64,000 bases of DNA. It comes from Blastococcus sp. TF02-8. Its GTDB lineage: Bacteria; Actinomycetota; Actinomycetes; Mycobacteriales; Geodermatophilaceae. Below the pieces are notes generated by a model. It did no database searches. It was not told the origin of the DNA and worked only from the letters and a program-made list of their open reading frames with translations. A program made the translations under genes and the position numbers. Of this stretch, positions 9,093-17,944 are shown piece after piece (positions within the stretch are counted from its first letter, which is position 1; every line of letters begins with the position of its first letter). The stretch lies in assembly GCF_003319175.1 (NCBI RefSeq), contig NZ_QOHK01000003.1, positions 372,001-436,000 of the forward strand, in the 5' to 3' direction.

Positions 9093-9137
9093 CCGCGGGG
9101 GACGGCGGTCCGCATCCCGGCTGGCGACGTCGCAAGC

Positions 9138-9153
9138 GGAACGGATACGTTCC
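9138..9153. promoter_or_regulatory. Inverted repeat upstream of WXG100-type cassette
   Basis: GGAACG-GATA-CGTTCC is a perfect 6+4+6 inverted repeat 26 bases before the first cassette gene. The spacer and right arm (GATACGTT) also resemble an AT-richer promoter core. It may be an operator for the cassette. The evidence is position and symmetry only. Confidence 0.35.
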
Positions 9154-9178
9154 CTGATCGTGACGTCGGGGGTGCGCC

Positions 9179-9481
9179 GTGGGTGATCTGGAAGTCGATC
9201 TCGAGCTCCTGCGCGAGACGGCAGGCAGCCTCGGCATGCTCATGCACGAGTTCGAGCGCGCGGCGGACATCGTCGAGGACGCAGAATCGGCGATCGGCCG
9301 CAATGCGCTGCTCGACGAGATGCGCGAGTTCGTCGACGAGTGGAAGCACAACCGCGAGAAGCTGCTGAAGTCGCTGCAGGCGGTCTACGAGGCCGCAACC
9401 GAGAGCCACGACGCCTACGTGCAGGTCGACAACGACCTTGCCAACTCCATCCAGACGGCGACGGCGGAAGGTGGAGCATGA
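9179..9481 (+). CDS. WXG100-superfamily-like small helical protein
   Basis: A 100-residue protein predicted to be nearly all helical. Its heptad-like sequence (DLELLRETAGSLGMLMHEFE to LLKSLQAVYEAATESHDAYV) suits the helical hairpin of type VII secretion substrates of the WXG100/EsxA superfamily. The W of the turn is not in a strict WxG; a single EWKHNREKL occurs near the middle. It overlaps the next gene (ATGA), which does have a WxG. It starts at a GTG at 9179. The likely role is a partner or substrate in an ESX-type pathway; confidence in the family is moderate. Confidence 0.6.
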   Translation: MGDLEVDLELLRETAGSLGMLMHEFERAADIVEDAESAIGRNALLDEMREFVDEWKHNREKLLKSLQAVYEAATESHDAYVQVDNDLANSIQTATAEGGA

Positions 9482-10887
9482 GCGTCAGCCCCACCGCTCC
9501 CGCGTCGTTCCAGCCGCTCGACGGGTCCAACGGGGTCCCCGGCGATGCCGGTGACGTCACCGACCTCGCCCGTCGCTACGCCGACACCGCGGCGGAGATC
9601 GAGGCCCAGGCAGCCCAGTTGGAGCGCCTGACCTCCCGGTCCCAGCAGGGCTGGAAGGGGCAGGCGGGCGAGAACGTCGTCGAGGTCGCTGGCGAACTCG
9701 CGGAGCGCATCCTCACGGCCAAAGACCGCTACGCCGCCGCCGCGCGGGCGCTCTCGCACTTCGGCAACCGCCTGGACGACCTGCAGCGCACCGCGTACGC
9801 CGCCGTCCGGAATGCCCAGGAGGCCGTGGAGGAGCAGCGCGCGCTCTCCTCCTCGGCGCCGACCGCGCCCGGAGTCGACGCCACCCCGGAGCAGCTGGCA
9901 CTGGCGACCGAGGACCGGCGCCGGCACCAGGACGCCGTGGACGCAGCCGCCACGCGGCTGGGCGATGCGCGCGAGCGCTACGAGCAGGCGGTCGAGGACT
10001 ACCACGACCTCGCCGAGGAGGCGGCCCGCATCCTGCGCGAGGGCCGGGCCGACGACGGCCTCGCCGACAGCTGGTGGGACAAGCACGCCGACTTCCTCTC
10101 CGCCGTCCTGGATGCCATCGGTGCGATCGTCCTGGTGCTGACGATCGCTGCCCTGGTCATCGGGGTCTTCGCCACGGGCGGGCTGCTGGCTGCGGCGGTA
10201 CCGGTCCTGATGGCGATCGGAGCGGGTCTCACCGCCATCTCCTTCGGCGGGCACCTGGCCCTCTGGCTGACCGACAACGGGTCGGGCGCCGACGTCCTCT
10301 GGGACCTCGCCGGGCTGCTCACCTTCGGCCTCGGCGCGGGCGTGGGCCGCGCCGCGCGCGGGCTCACGGGTGTCGCCTCCCGCGTCGGTGGACGGGTGGC
10401 CGGCGCCTCCGCCGGGAGGGCGGCGTTCACGTCGACCGGCCGCTCCGGGCTGCTCTACGACGCGGCCCGGCGCGTGCCCTTCGGGCAGCAGATCTTGAGC
10501 GTCTCGCCAGGCCTGCGGGCCGCGTTCACCACCGCCGACGAGCAGGCGACCGCGGCCCGAGGTGCGGTGGAGGCGCTCGCGATGGCGCCCAGCACGCGGC
10601 TGAGCCGGCTCCTCGCCCTGGGGGACCGCGCGCCGGCGCAGTCGTTCACCGCGATCAACCAGATCATCACGCGGGTTCCCGACAGCGAGGTGGCCTGGGC
10701 GCTCGGGCGGCTCGCCCAGGGCATGACCATCGCAGGCGTCACCGCCCCCGGTCTCGTGACCGGCATCCAGGGCGGCCTGGACACCTACGGCGACTACGTC
10801 AGCGAGCCGGCGCAGGAGGCCACCGACCAGAAGGTCCGGGCCGAGATCGTCGATCAGTGGTCCATGCCGCTGATGCACCTCCGGTGA
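9478..10887 (+). CDS. WXG-type N-terminal domain protein with membrane region (putative T7SS effector)
   Basis: The 469-residue protein starts with a WXG100/LXG-like helical domain: QQGWKGQAGENVVEVAGELA carries the WxG turn at about residue 59. A long coiled-coil stretch follows to about residue 190. Then come two strongly hydrophobic segments (AIVLVLTIAALVIGVFA, GGLLAAAVPVLMAIGAG) and a Gly/Ala-rich region. I recognise no toxin motif in the C-terminal half. This architecture resembles actinobacterial putative T7SS substrates of the polymorphic-toxin kind, but toxin activity is inference. It is coupled by four-base overlaps to the genes on both sides. Confidence 0.6.
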   Translation: MSVSPTAPASFQPLDGSNGVPGDAGDVTDLARRYADTAAEIEAQAAQLERLTSRSQQGWKGQAGENVVEVAGELAERILTAKDRYAAAARALSHFGNRLDDLQRTAYAAVRNAQEAVEEQRALSSSAPTAPGVDATPEQLALATEDRRRHQDAVDAAATRLGDARERYEQAVEDYHDLAEEAARILREGRADDGLADSWWDKHADFLSAVLDAIGAIVLVLTIAALVIGVFATGGLLAAAVPVLMAIGAGLTAISFGGHLALWLTDNGSGADVLWDLAGLLTFGLGAGVGRAARGLTGVASRVGGRVAGASAGRAAFTSTGRSGLLYDAARRVPFGQQILSVSPGLRAAFTTADEQATAARGAVEALAMAPSTRLSRLLALGDRAPAQSFTAINQIITRVPDSEVAWALGRLAQGMTIAGVTAPGLVTGIQGGLDTYGDYVSEPAQEATDQKVRAEIVDQWSMPLMHLR

Positions 10888-11498
10888 CCGCCCCCGGCGC
10901 GGTGGTGCGCGACTTCACGATGCTCCTGCCCCCGGGGTGGGCGCGCATCCCGCTCGACGACAGGGTGCCGCTCAGGGTCCGCTCGCTCGTGGCCGAGCGG
11001 CTGGGTGCGGCGCCCCCGGAGCACCGCGAAACGCTGCGGACCGGGCTGACCCGCGAGCTGACCGCTGTCCTCGGCACCGCCGCCCGCAAGGGCGGCATCG
11101 ACGTGCTGCTCAGCGTCGACCCGGTCGCGGGGCAGCCCGTTCCCGCGTCGGCCGTGGTCAGCGTCCTGGAAGGGCGCGGTGACGGCGATGCGCTCGACGC
11201 CCTCGCGGGGACGCTCGTGGCGAGCACCCGCAGCAGGGCGGTCCGCGAGGTGGGGGTGGTCGAGATTGCCGGTGCGCCGGCGGTCCGGCGGCTGACCGAC
11301 CGCCGCGAGCGGGTCGAGCCCGAGGCGGGGCTGGCCGGTGGGGTCCTGAGCATCACGCAGGTGGACTACTTCGTGCCCCTGCCCGGAGGCGACGGTCTCC
11401 TGGTGCTCACCTTCTCGACCCCGGTCGAGGCGCTGGGGCCGCCGTTGGTGAAACTTTTCGACGTGATGGCCTCGAGCTTCCGGTGGGTGAGCCGGTGA
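10884..11498 (+). CDS. Hypothetical protein of the WXG cassette
   Basis: A 204-residue soluble protein starting at a GTG that overlaps the upstream stop (GTGA). It opens FTMLLPPGWARIPLDDR, a beginning that recalls ESX-linked actinobacterial proteins of unknown role. It later shows alternating strands such as SITQVDYFVPLPGGDGLLVL before FSTPVEALGPPLVKLFDVMA. There is no membrane segment, Cys pair or known catalytic motif. It was probably acquired with the cassette and may act as a chaperone or immunity factor for the upstream WXG protein. That is a guess based on position only. Confidence 0.6.
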   Translation: MTAPGAVVRDFTMLLPPGWARIPLDDRVPLRVRSLVAERLGAAPPEHRETLRTGLTRELTAVLGTAARKGGIDVLLSVDPVAGQPVPASAVVSVLEGRGDGDALDALAGTLVASTRSRAVREVGVVEIAGAPAVRRLTDRRERVEPEAGLAGGVLSITQVDYFVPLPGGDGLLVLTFSTPVEALGPPLVKLFDVMASSFRWVSR

Positions 11499-12070
11499 CC
11501 GACGGCCCGCCGGACATCGTCGTCGACTTCTCCCCGGCGTGGGTCCAGCTCTCCTGGGGTGAGGACGTCGACGCCTGGGCGCCGGCCGCCGCCGCGGCCC
11601 TGTGGCAGGCGACGGGGCAGCCGCACGGCGTGCAGGACGTCGCCGTGCTCGCCGCCACGCTCGAGGTCATGGCGCGCAGCGCGTTCCTCGTCCCGTGCTT
11701 CGGCGCCTTCGTCTTCTGCCCGGAGCCGGCCCGGGGCCCGCGTGCGGTGCTGCGGCTCACCGGCATCCGCTGCTCGGGAGGCACCGACGGGGCGCGGCTG
11801 GTCGAGGAGATCCTGCTGCCCGACGGCCAGCAGCTGCTGACCCCGCAGGTGGAGCACATGAGTGGACCCGGGCTGCCGCGCACGCGGATCAGGCAACGGG
11901 CAAGGGCCGAGGAGGACCGGACCATCTCCGACCACATCGCCTACCTGTTCCCGTTCGGACAGGGGGCCTGGGTGCTGTCGACGACGCTGCCCGATACTGC
12001 CGAGGTCGAGCGCTGGCTGCCCGATCTCGACGAGCTCAGCGCCGGTGTCCAGCTGCAGGTGGGGGCATGA
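11495..12070 (+). CDS. Hypothetical protein of the WXG cassette
   Basis: A 191-residue soluble protein, GTG start overlapping the previous stop by four bases. Visible features are an aromatic N-terminus (DFSPAWVQLSWGEDVDAWAP), two Cys in the core (FLVPCFGAFVFCPEP) and a late segment ISDHIAYLFPFGQGAWVLST. I recognise no family. Coupling on both sides shows that it belongs to the five-gene unit. Like the preceding gene it could be an accessory or immunity protein; nothing in the sequence proves this. Confidence 0.6.
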   Translation: MTDGPPDIVVDFSPAWVQLSWGEDVDAWAPAAAAALWQATGQPHGVQDVAVLAATLEVMARSAFLVPCFGAFVFCPEPARGPRAVLRLTGIRCSGGTDGARLVEEILLPDGQQLLTPQVEHMSGPGLPRTRIRQRARAEEDRTISDHIAYLFPFGQGAWVLSTTLPDTAEVERWLPDLDELSAGVQLQVGA

Positions 12071-12600
12071 GCGCCGTGGAGATCCGTCCGCCCATGCCCG
12101 AGCTGACCGGGATCTCATGGCCCGACCCACGGCGCGGTTTCGAGCAGTGCCGGCTCGTGGTCGACCGCGCCGCTGGGACCGCGAACTGGACCGGCGACGT
12201 CGCCTGCGACCGGCCGCGCGAGTTCCGCCTCGGGGACGGGCCGGGTGAGCTCGCCGGGCTCGTGCGGGCGATCTACCCCCGCAGCCTCTGGGACGTCGAC
12301 CTGGCCGGGCGCCTGCTCCTGGTCGACGGCGCCGGCAAGGTGCTGGCGCGCAGCCGGCTGCTGCCCCAGTACGCCTTCGAGCAGATGTGGCCGTTCAGCG
12401 TGCTGGACGCCAGCGGCCTCCCGGTCATCGAGGAGCGCTTCGCCAACACCCGGCGGGTGCAGAAGGCGCACCGGGGTGCGGCCCCGCTGTGGCCATGGAC
12501 CGCCGGCTACTGGTGGCTGATGCTGGCCAGCTTCGCGGTGGCCGCTGTCGTCATCGGCCTCATCGCCCTGGTCATCGTCCTCACCGGGTGGTCGACCTAG
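12067..12600 (+). CDS. Hypothetical protein with C-terminal membrane anchor
   Basis: The 177 residues have a soluble N-terminal part and one strong C-terminal membrane helix (WLMLASFAVAAVVIGLIALV, about 153-172), so this is a tail-anchored or single-pass protein. The central part (YPRSLWDVDLAGRLLLVDGAG, ending ASGLPVIEERFANTRRVQK) resembles a beta-rich LURP/tubby-like fold, but only loosely. It is the last gene of the coupled cassette beginning at 9179. The ATG at 12067 overlaps the upstream stop. Confidence 0.6.
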   Translation: MSAVEIRPPMPELTGISWPDPRRGFEQCRLVVDRAAGTANWTGDVACDRPREFRLGDGPGELAGLVRAIYPRSLWDVDLAGRLLLVDGAGKVLARSRLLPQYAFEQMWPFSVLDASGLPVIEERFANTRRVQKAHRGAAPLWPWTAGYWWLMLASFAVAAVVIGLIALVIVLTGWST

Positions 12601-12693
12601 CCCACGTGAGCGGCTCGGTCCACAGCGGTCGGCGCCGTCCACAGGTGGCCGGAGCTGCTTCGCTCCGGGCCTGCTCCCGGGCACGGTCGACGG

Positions 12694-13053
12694 GTGCCTC
12701 CTACCTCCGAACTCGGCGCCACCGGTGAACACATCGCTGTCGCCTTCCTGACCGACGCCGGCCTCCGAGTCCTCGACCGCAACTGGCGGTGCCGCGAGGG
12801 CGAGATCGACCTCGTCGCCCGTGACGGCGACGCTCTCGTCTTCTGCGAGGTGAAGACCCGTCGAGGGCTCGGCTACGGGCATCCCGTCGAGGCCGTCACC
12901 CCGGCCAAGCGACGCCGGATCCGCCTGCTGGCCCAGCGCTGGCTCGCGGCGCACGACGAGCACGCGCCGGACGTCCGCTTCGACGTGGTGGGTGTGCTCG
13001 TGCGCCGCGATCAGCCGCCCCTGGTCACGCACCTGCGCGGAGCCTTCTCGTGA
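12694..13053 (+). CDS. YraN family endonuclease-like protein
   Basis: A 119-residue UPF0102/YraN protein with the predicted PD-(D/E)xK nuclease core: E12 in GEHIA, then EGEIDLVARDGDALVFCEVKTRR (Asp, Glu, Lys). It is thought to act in DNA processing or recombination. No precise activity is established. It starts at the GTG at 12694. It overlaps comM by four bases and is part of the conserved yraN-comM-dprA order of Actinobacteria, which links it to DNA uptake and recombination functions. Confidence 0.92.
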   Translation: MPPTSELGATGEHIAVAFLTDAGLRVLDRNWRCREGEIDLVARDGDALVFCEVKTRRGLGYGHPVEAVTPAKRRRIRLLAQRWLAAHDEHAPDVRFDVVGVLVRRDQPPLVTHLRGAFS

Positions 13054-14570
13054 CCCTGGCCCGCACGTGGTCGGTCGGCCTCGCCGGCGTCCGGGGCGCC
13101 ATGGTCGAGGTCGAGGTCGACATCGCGGCCGGGCTGCCGGGGGTGGCGCTGGTGGGCCTCCCCGACGCTGTGGTGCGGCAGTCTGTGGACCGGGTTCGCG
13201 CCGCGATCGCCAACGCCGGAGGCGAGTTCCCGGCCCGCAAGATCACGATCGGGCTCTCGCCGGCGTCGATGCCGAAACAGGGGAGTGGCTTCGACCTCGC
13301 GCTGGCAGCGGCCGTGCTCGCCGCCGCCGGCACGGTGCGCCGGGCAGCCGTCGACCGCCTGGTGCTGCTCGGCGAGCTGGGACTGGACGGCTCGGTGCGC
13401 GGAATCCGCGGCGTTCTCCCCGCCGTGCTCGCGGCAGCCCGGGCCGGGCACGCGCAGGTCGTGGTGCCCGCGGTCAACGCGGCGGAAGCGGCGCTCGTCG
13501 ACCGCATGGAGATCCTCGCCGTCGAGACCCTCGCCCAGCTGGTGGACCACCTCAAGGGCACGGCTCGGCTGCAACCGCACGAGCGGGGCGCGGTGCCTCC
13601 GCAGGCCCCGGGACCTGACCTCGCCGACGTCGTCGGGCAGGCCTCTGGGCGGCGGGCGGTGGAGGTGGCCGCAGCCGGGGGACACCACCTGTACCTCGCC
13701 GGGCCGCCGGGAGCCGGCAAGACGATGCTCGCCGAGCGCCTCCCCGGTCTGCTGCCGCCGCTCGACGAGCAGGCCGCGCTGGAGGTGACGGCCATCCACT
13801 CGATCGCCGGCACCCTTCCCGCGGACGCCCCGCTGGTCACCCGGCCGACCTTCGAGGCACCGCACCACTCCGCGACCATGGCCGCGCTCATCGGCGGTGG
13901 CTCGGGCCAGATCCGGCCCGGTGCGCTGTGCCGAGCCCACCGCGGGGTCCTCTTCGTGGACGAGGCGCCGGAGTTCCCCCGGGCGGTGCTCGACACGCTC
14001 CGCCAGCCGCTGGAACGGGGACAGGTCACCATCCAGCGGGCAGCCGGCGCCGCCACCTTCCCCTGCCGTGCCCAGCTGGTCCTGGCGGCCAACCCCTGCC
14101 CGTGTGCCACGGCCGCCGGTGACACCGCCTGCACGTGCAGCCCCCTGGAGCGCCGCCGCTACCAGGCCCGCCTGTCGGGCCCGCTGCTCGACCGGGTGGA
14201 CCTCCGGGTGGAGCTGCCACCCGTGACCCGCGCCGCGTGGCTCGACGGGCTACCGGCCCCGGAGTCCACCGCCGTGGTCGCCCGCCGGGTCGCCGACGCG
14301 AGGGCGACCGCGGGCGAGCGGCTCGCCGGTACGGGGCTGGCCCTCAACAGCGAGGTGCCAGGACGCATGCTCCGCGAACGGTTCGCCGTTCCGCGAGCGT
14401 CCCTGCGCCTGGCGGAGCGTGCGCTCGAGCGCGGCGCCATCTCTGTCCGCGGCTTCGACCGGGTGGTCCGGGTCGCCTGGACCCTGGCCGACCTCGCCGG
14501 AGTCACCGTGCCGGGACCGGACCAGGTGGCCGAGGCGCTCGGCATGCGGCTGCAGCGGGCCGCGGCATGA
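13050..14570 (+). CDS. comM: ComM/YifB family AAA+ ATPase (Mg chelatase-like)
   Basis: The 506 residues show an N-terminal Lon-protease-like S5/S16 domain (GLPGVALVGLPDAVVRQS, to about 170), a central AAA+ ATPase with Walker A GPPGAGKTML (about residue 215) and Walker B GVLFVDEAPEF, and a C-terminal Mg-chelatase subdomain. A Cys-rich insertion (NPCPCATAAGDTACTCSP) is typical. In transformable bacteria ComM is a hexameric helicase for branch migration during recombination. It overlaps yraN upstream and dprA downstream by four bases each. Confidence 0.95.
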   Translation: MTLARTWSVGLAGVRGAMVEVEVDIAAGLPGVALVGLPDAVVRQSVDRVRAAIANAGGEFPARKITIGLSPASMPKQGSGFDLALAAAVLAAAGTVRRAAVDRLVLLGELGLDGSVRGIRGVLPAVLAAARAGHAQVVVPAVNAAEAALVDRMEILAVETLAQLVDHLKGTARLQPHERGAVPPQAPGPDLADVVGQASGRRAVEVAAAGGHHLYLAGPPGAGKTMLAERLPGLLPPLDEQAALEVTAIHSIAGTLPADAPLVTRPTFEAPHHSATMAALIGGGSGQIRPGALCRAHRGVLFVDEAPEFPRAVLDTLRQPLERGQVTIQRAAGAATFPCRAQLVLAANPCPCATAAGDTACTCSPLERRRYQARLSGPLLDRVDLRVELPPVTRAAWLDGLPAPESTAVVARRVADARATAGERLAGTGLALNSEVPGRMLRERFAVPRASLRLAERALERGAISVRGFDRVVRVAWTLADLAGVTVPGPDQVAEALGMRLQRAAA

Positions 14571-15814
14571 CCACTTTCGACGAGGACCTCGAGGACGCCG
14601 CGGCCGGCTCGTCCGTGCCGGGCGTCCACCCGGGACTGCGCCGCGCTCGTGCCTGGCTGACCCGAGCCGTCGAACCCGGCACGGTCGACTTCTGGCGCTA
14701 CGTGGACGACGTCGGTCCCCTGGGCGCCGTGCGGGAGATCCGCTCGGGCGCGGCCCCCGACCGCATCCGGGCCCTGGTCGGCGCCCGGGCGGAGGAGGAC
14801 GCCTCCCTGACCGACCTCCGCAGGGCGGAGCGCTGCGATGCCCGGCTCGTCGTCCCGGAGGACGACGAGTGGCCGGCCTACCGGCTGCACGCGCTCGCGG
14901 TGGCGACGGCCGACGAGCCGCTCGATCGCGAGCACCAGACCGACCGGACCCGGGCGCTCGTGCCCCCGCTGGCGCTGTGGGTCCGCGGAGCTGCGCGCCT
15001 GGACGAGGTGACCGACCGCTCCGTGGGCGTGGTGGGCGCCCGAGCGGCCACCGCCTACGGCGAGCACGTAGCGGGGGAGTTCGGTCATCAGCTGGGCGAG
15101 CGGGGCTGGACCGTCGTGTCCGGTGGCGCCTTCGGCATCGACGGCGCCGCGCACCGGGGAGCGCTGGCCGCCGGTGCGCCGACCGTCGCGGTGCTCTCTT
15201 GCGGTGTCGATCGCCCGTACCCCGCCGGGAACGGGGCCCTCTTCCACCGGATCGTCGACGACGGCCTGCTGGTCAGCGAGTGGCCACCCGGTTGCGCGCC
15301 CCTGCGCCACCGCTTCCTCGTGCGCAACCGCCTCATCGCCGCGCTGACCCGTGGCACCGTCGTCGTCGAGGCGGCGGCCCGGTCGGGCGCGCAGGCGACG
15401 GCCCTGCGGGCGCGCAAGCTGGGCCGGCCCGTGCTGGTCGTGCCCGGCCCCGTGACCAGCGCGCTGTCCGTCGGCTGCCACGAGCTGCTGCGACAGGAGG
15501 AGTCCGGCGCGAGGCTGGTGACCTCGGCGGCCCAGGTGATCGAGGCGGTGGGCAGTCTTGGCAGTGATCTCGCCGCCCCGGTCGACCGCCCGGCCTCACC
15601 CCGTGACGGGTTGTCCGATCTTGCATCACGGGTGCTCGATGCCTGCCCGGTCCGCGTCGGCGTGAGCCCCGAACGGCTCGCCGTCCTGGCCGGATGCGAG
15701 GTGCTGGAGGTGCTCCGCGTCCTTCCGGCCCTGGAACTGGCAGAGCTCGTCCAGTGGACCGGTACGGGCTGGCGGGTCAGCCCGCCACCGAAACCGACCG
15801 GCGCGGCGCCTTGA
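14567..15814 (+). CDS. dprA: DNA processing protein DprA
   Basis: DprA binds incoming single-stranded DNA and loads RecA. The 415 residues include the Rossmann-like DprA fold: [66 protein letters not shown], and [16 protein letters not shown]-terminal winged-helix-like region follows (about 345-405). An N-terminal helical domain of about 110 residues precedes the core. The ATG at 14567 overlaps comM by four bases. It completes the yraN-comM-dprA unit. Confidence 0.95.
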   Translation: MTTFDEDLEDAAAGSSVPGVHPGLRRARAWLTRAVEPGTVDFWRYVDDVGPLGAVREIRSGAAPDRIRALVGARAEEDASLTDLRRAERCDARLVVPEDDEWPAYRLHALAVATADEPLDREHQTDRTRALVPPLALWVRGAARLDEVTDRSVGVVGARAATAYGEHVAGEFGHQLGERGWTVVSGGAFGIDGAAHRGALAAGAPTVAVLSCGVDRPYPAGNGALFHRIVDDGLLVSEWPPGCAPLRHRFLVRNRLIAALTRGTVVVEAAARSGAQATALRARKLGRPVLVVPGPVTSALSVGCHELLRQEESGARLVTSAAQVIEAVGSLGSDLAAPVDRPASPRDGLSDLASRVLDACPVRVGVSPERLAVLAGCEVLEVLRVLPALELAELVQWTGTGWRVSPPPKPTGAAP

Positions 15815-15845
15815 CCAGCGCGACGCGCCGACGGACCGTGCCCCC

Positions 15846-16781
15846 GTGTCCACCAGCACCGCAGAGGTCCGCGCCGGGTTGCCGCCCGCGCTGGCGGAGG
15901 CGCTGGCCGGGTACGAGGAGCATCTGACCGCCCAGCGCGACCTCTCGGAGAACACTGTCCGGGGATACGTGGGCGACGCGGTCCGGCTGCTCGACCACCT
16001 CGCCCGCAGGGGTGGCGAGCAGCCGCACGACCTCGACCTCGCCGCGCTGCGGAGCTGGCTGGCGCAGGGCCGCACGCTCGGCCACAGCCGCTCGACGACG
16101 GCCCGCAACGCCGCCAGCGCGCGGTCCTTCACGGCCTGGTTGCGGAAGGCCCAGCTGCTGCCCGAGGACGTGGGCCAGCGGCTGGTCAGCCCGCGCGCCC
16201 GTCGCACGCTGCCCGACGTGCTCGCACCGGCCCAGGCCCGCGAGCTGGTCGAGGCCGCGGCCGGCGCCGAGGAACCGGTCGGGCTGCGCGACGCGGTCGT
16301 CCTGGAGCTGCTCTACGCGAGCGGCATCCGCGTCAGCGAGCTCGTCGGCCTCGACATCGACGACGTCGACCGCGGACGCCGGTTGCTCCGCGTGCTGGGC
16401 AAGGGCAGCAAGGAGCGCAGCGTCCCCTACGGCGTCCCGGCCGAGCGGGCGCTGGACGCGTGGCTGACCCGCGGTCGCCCGGCACTGGCCACACCCGACT
16501 CCGGCCCCGCCCTGTTGCTGGGTCTGCGGGGCCGCCGGCTCGACGCGCGCGAGGCCCGGCGCACGGTGCACGCCGCCACGGCCAAGGTCCCCGGCGCTCC
16601 CGACATCGGCCCGCACGGGCTGCGTCACTCCGCCGCGACGCACGTCCTCGAAGGCGGCGCGGACCTGCGCTCCGTACAGGAACTGCTCGGCCACGCTAGC
16701 CTCGCGACGACGCAGATCTACACGCACGTGACGGTCGAGCGGCTCCGTGCGGTCCACGCCCAGGCACATCCACGTGCCTGA
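15846..16781 (+). CDS. xerC: Tyrosine recombinase XerC
   Basis: XerC with XerD resolves chromosome dimers at dif. The 311 residues hold an N-terminal SAM-like core-binding domain ([20 protein letters not shown]) and a catalytic domain with all expected residues: Arg in ASGIRVSEL, Lys in [10 protein letters not shown], His-x-x-Arg in [10 protein letters not shown], His in LLGHASL and the nucleophile Tyr in TTQIYTHV. The GTG at 15846 is used. The position between dprA and whiG is normal for the backbone, so this is not a transposon-borne integrase. Confidence 0.94.
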   Translation: MSTSTAEVRAGLPPALAEALAGYEEHLTAQRDLSENTVRGYVGDAVRLLDHLARRGGEQPHDLDLAALRSWLAQGRTLGHSRSTTARNAASARSFTAWLRKAQLLPEDVGQRLVSPRARRTLPDVLAPAQARELVEAAAGAEEPVGLRDAVVLELLYASGIRVSELVGLDIDDVDRGRRLLRVLGKGSKERSVPYGVPAERALDAWLTRGRPALATPDSGPALLLGLRGRRLDAREARRTVHAATAKVPGAPDIGPHGLRHSAATHVLEGGADLRSVQELLGHASLATTQIYTHVTVERLRAVHAQAHPRA

Positions 16782-16873
16782 GCCGCGGGGCCGTGAGGCG
16801 GCCAGAACAGCGGCAGTCATGACCGAGCGGGACCACGGATGGGGACCCCGCAGCACGACCGAGGAGCGCCACC

Positions 16874-17674
16874 GTGTCTGAGGCAACGATCCACCGGCTC
16901 GACGAGTCCGGCGAGGACACCGACGCCATGCTGGCCGAGCTGTGGGCCCGGTACGTCGAGGACCGGGACTCCGCCCTCCGCGACCGGCTGATCCTCCACT
17001 ACGCACCGCTGGTGAAGTACGTCGCCGGCCGGGTCGGCAGCGGTCTGCCCGCGCACGTCGAGCAGGCCGACCTCATCTCCTACGGCACGTTCGGGCTCAT
17101 CGACGCCATCACCCGCTTCGAGCCCACGCGCGAGGTGAAGTTCGAGAGCTACGCGATGTCGCGCATCCGCGGCGCGATCATCGACGAGCTGCGCAACACC
17201 GACTGGATCCCGCGGTCCGTGCGGGTCAAGGCCCGCCAGTTCGAGCGCACCGTGGCCGAACTGGAGGCCAAGTACCGGCGGACGCCGACCGACGAGGAGG
17301 TCGCCGACGCCATGGAGATGGACGTCGACGACATCCGGAAGTTCCTCGGCCAGCTCTCGCTGGTCAACGTCGTCGCCCTCGACGAGCTGCTCACCGACGA
17401 CGAGGGTGGCGCGCCCCGTCTCGGCGACACGCTGCAGGACCCCACCGCGCTGGACCCGCAGGCCATGGCCGAGCACGGCGAGGCCCGCCAGCTCCTGGCC
17501 CGCGCCGTGGAGCAGCTGCCGGAGCGGGAGAAGGTCGTCGTCTCCCTCTACTACTTCGAGGGCCTCACACTCGCCGACATCGGGCGCGTCCTCGGCGTCA
17601 CCGAGAGCCGCATCTGCCAGCTGCACACCAAGGCCGTCCTCCACCTGCGCACCAAGCTCGCCGACATCGCCTGA
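16874..17674 (+). CDS. whiG: RNA polymerase sigma factor, WhiG/FliA type
   Basis: A 266-residue sigma-28-group factor. Region 2 includes [36 protein letters not shown] and the -10-binding helix [18 protein letters not shown]. Region 3 reads [17 protein letters not shown]. Region 4 includes [21 protein letters not shown] and the [17 protein letters not shown]. The family drives sporulation genes in Streptomyces and flagellar genes in motile actinobacteria. The GTG at 16874 has a GGAG eight bases upstream. Its TGA stop (17672-17674) lies inside the target duplication of the transposon that follows, so the coding sequence is intact but its natural 3' region has been replaced. Confidence 0.95.
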   Translation: MSEATIHRLDESGEDTDAMLAELWARYVEDRDSALRDRLILHYAPLVKYVAGRVGSGLPAHVEQADLISYGTFGLIDAITRFEPTREVKFESYAMSRIRGAIIDELRNTDWIPRSVRVKARQFERTVAELEAKYRRTPTDEEVADAMEMDVDDIRKFLGQLSLVNVVALDELLTDDEGGAPRLGDTLQDPTALDPQAMAEHGEARQLLARAVEQLPEREKVVVSLYYFEGLTLADIGRVLGVTESRICQLHTKAVLHLRTKLADIA

Positions 17675-17676
17675 CC
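17672..17676. repeat. Target site duplication TGACC, left copy
   Basis: The five bases TGACC directly precede the left terminal TGT and include the whiG stop codon. The same five bases directly follow the right terminus at 32914-32918. A 5-bp duplication is the hallmark of Tn7-family transposition. Confidence 0.93.
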
Positions 17677-17911
17677 TGTGACCGGACTCGATAGTTGAGC
17701 AATGGACACCGAACGTGAGCACAAGCGGCGGTGGACACCACAGTTGAGCAGGACGTCCTGCGGTTTTGCGCCTGCTCAGCGCCTCGCGAGGCCCGTTTGG
17801 ACACGACAGTTGAGCAGGACTGGCTTTGGACAGGACAGTTGAGCAGGACTGCGGTCTGGATAGGACAGTTGAGCAGGACGGCCGTTCTTGGACACCACAG
17901 TTGAGCAGGAC
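17677..17911. repeat. Transposon left end: terminal repeat plus five internal TnsB-type sites
   Basis: Six related sites read in one direction. The terminal one is at 17684-17701 (GGACTCGATAGTTGAGCA). The others, of pattern GGACANNACAGTTGAGC followed by AGGAC, are at 17733-17754, 17799-17820, 17828-17849, 17858-17879 and 17890-17911. The four rightmost lie about 29-32 bp apart, and the outer ones are more widely spaced. Arrays like this bind the DDE transposase TnsB. Spacing and sequence vary, and matching sites lie in opposite orientation at the other end, so this is not a CRISPR array. Confidence 0.9.
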
Positions 17912-17944
17912 TGCGCTGGTGGTGAAGTCGGGGTTGGTGTCCAG

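Noticed and set aside
8956..9178. tRNA or small RNA gene near DUF2469
   Set aside because: I looked for cloverleaf arms here and elsewhere and found none; the GGAACG/CGTTCC repeat is too short for a tRNA stem set.
15846..16781. XerC-like recombinase as integrase of the neighbouring element
   Set aside because: It lies outside the transposon ends, in conserved backbone order, and the element has its own DDE transposase and a 5-bp duplication.
17733..17911. Direct repeats resembling a CRISPR array
   Set aside because: Units differ in sequence and spacing, no uniform spacers, and the same motif appears inverted at the other transposon end; they are TnsB-type binding sites.
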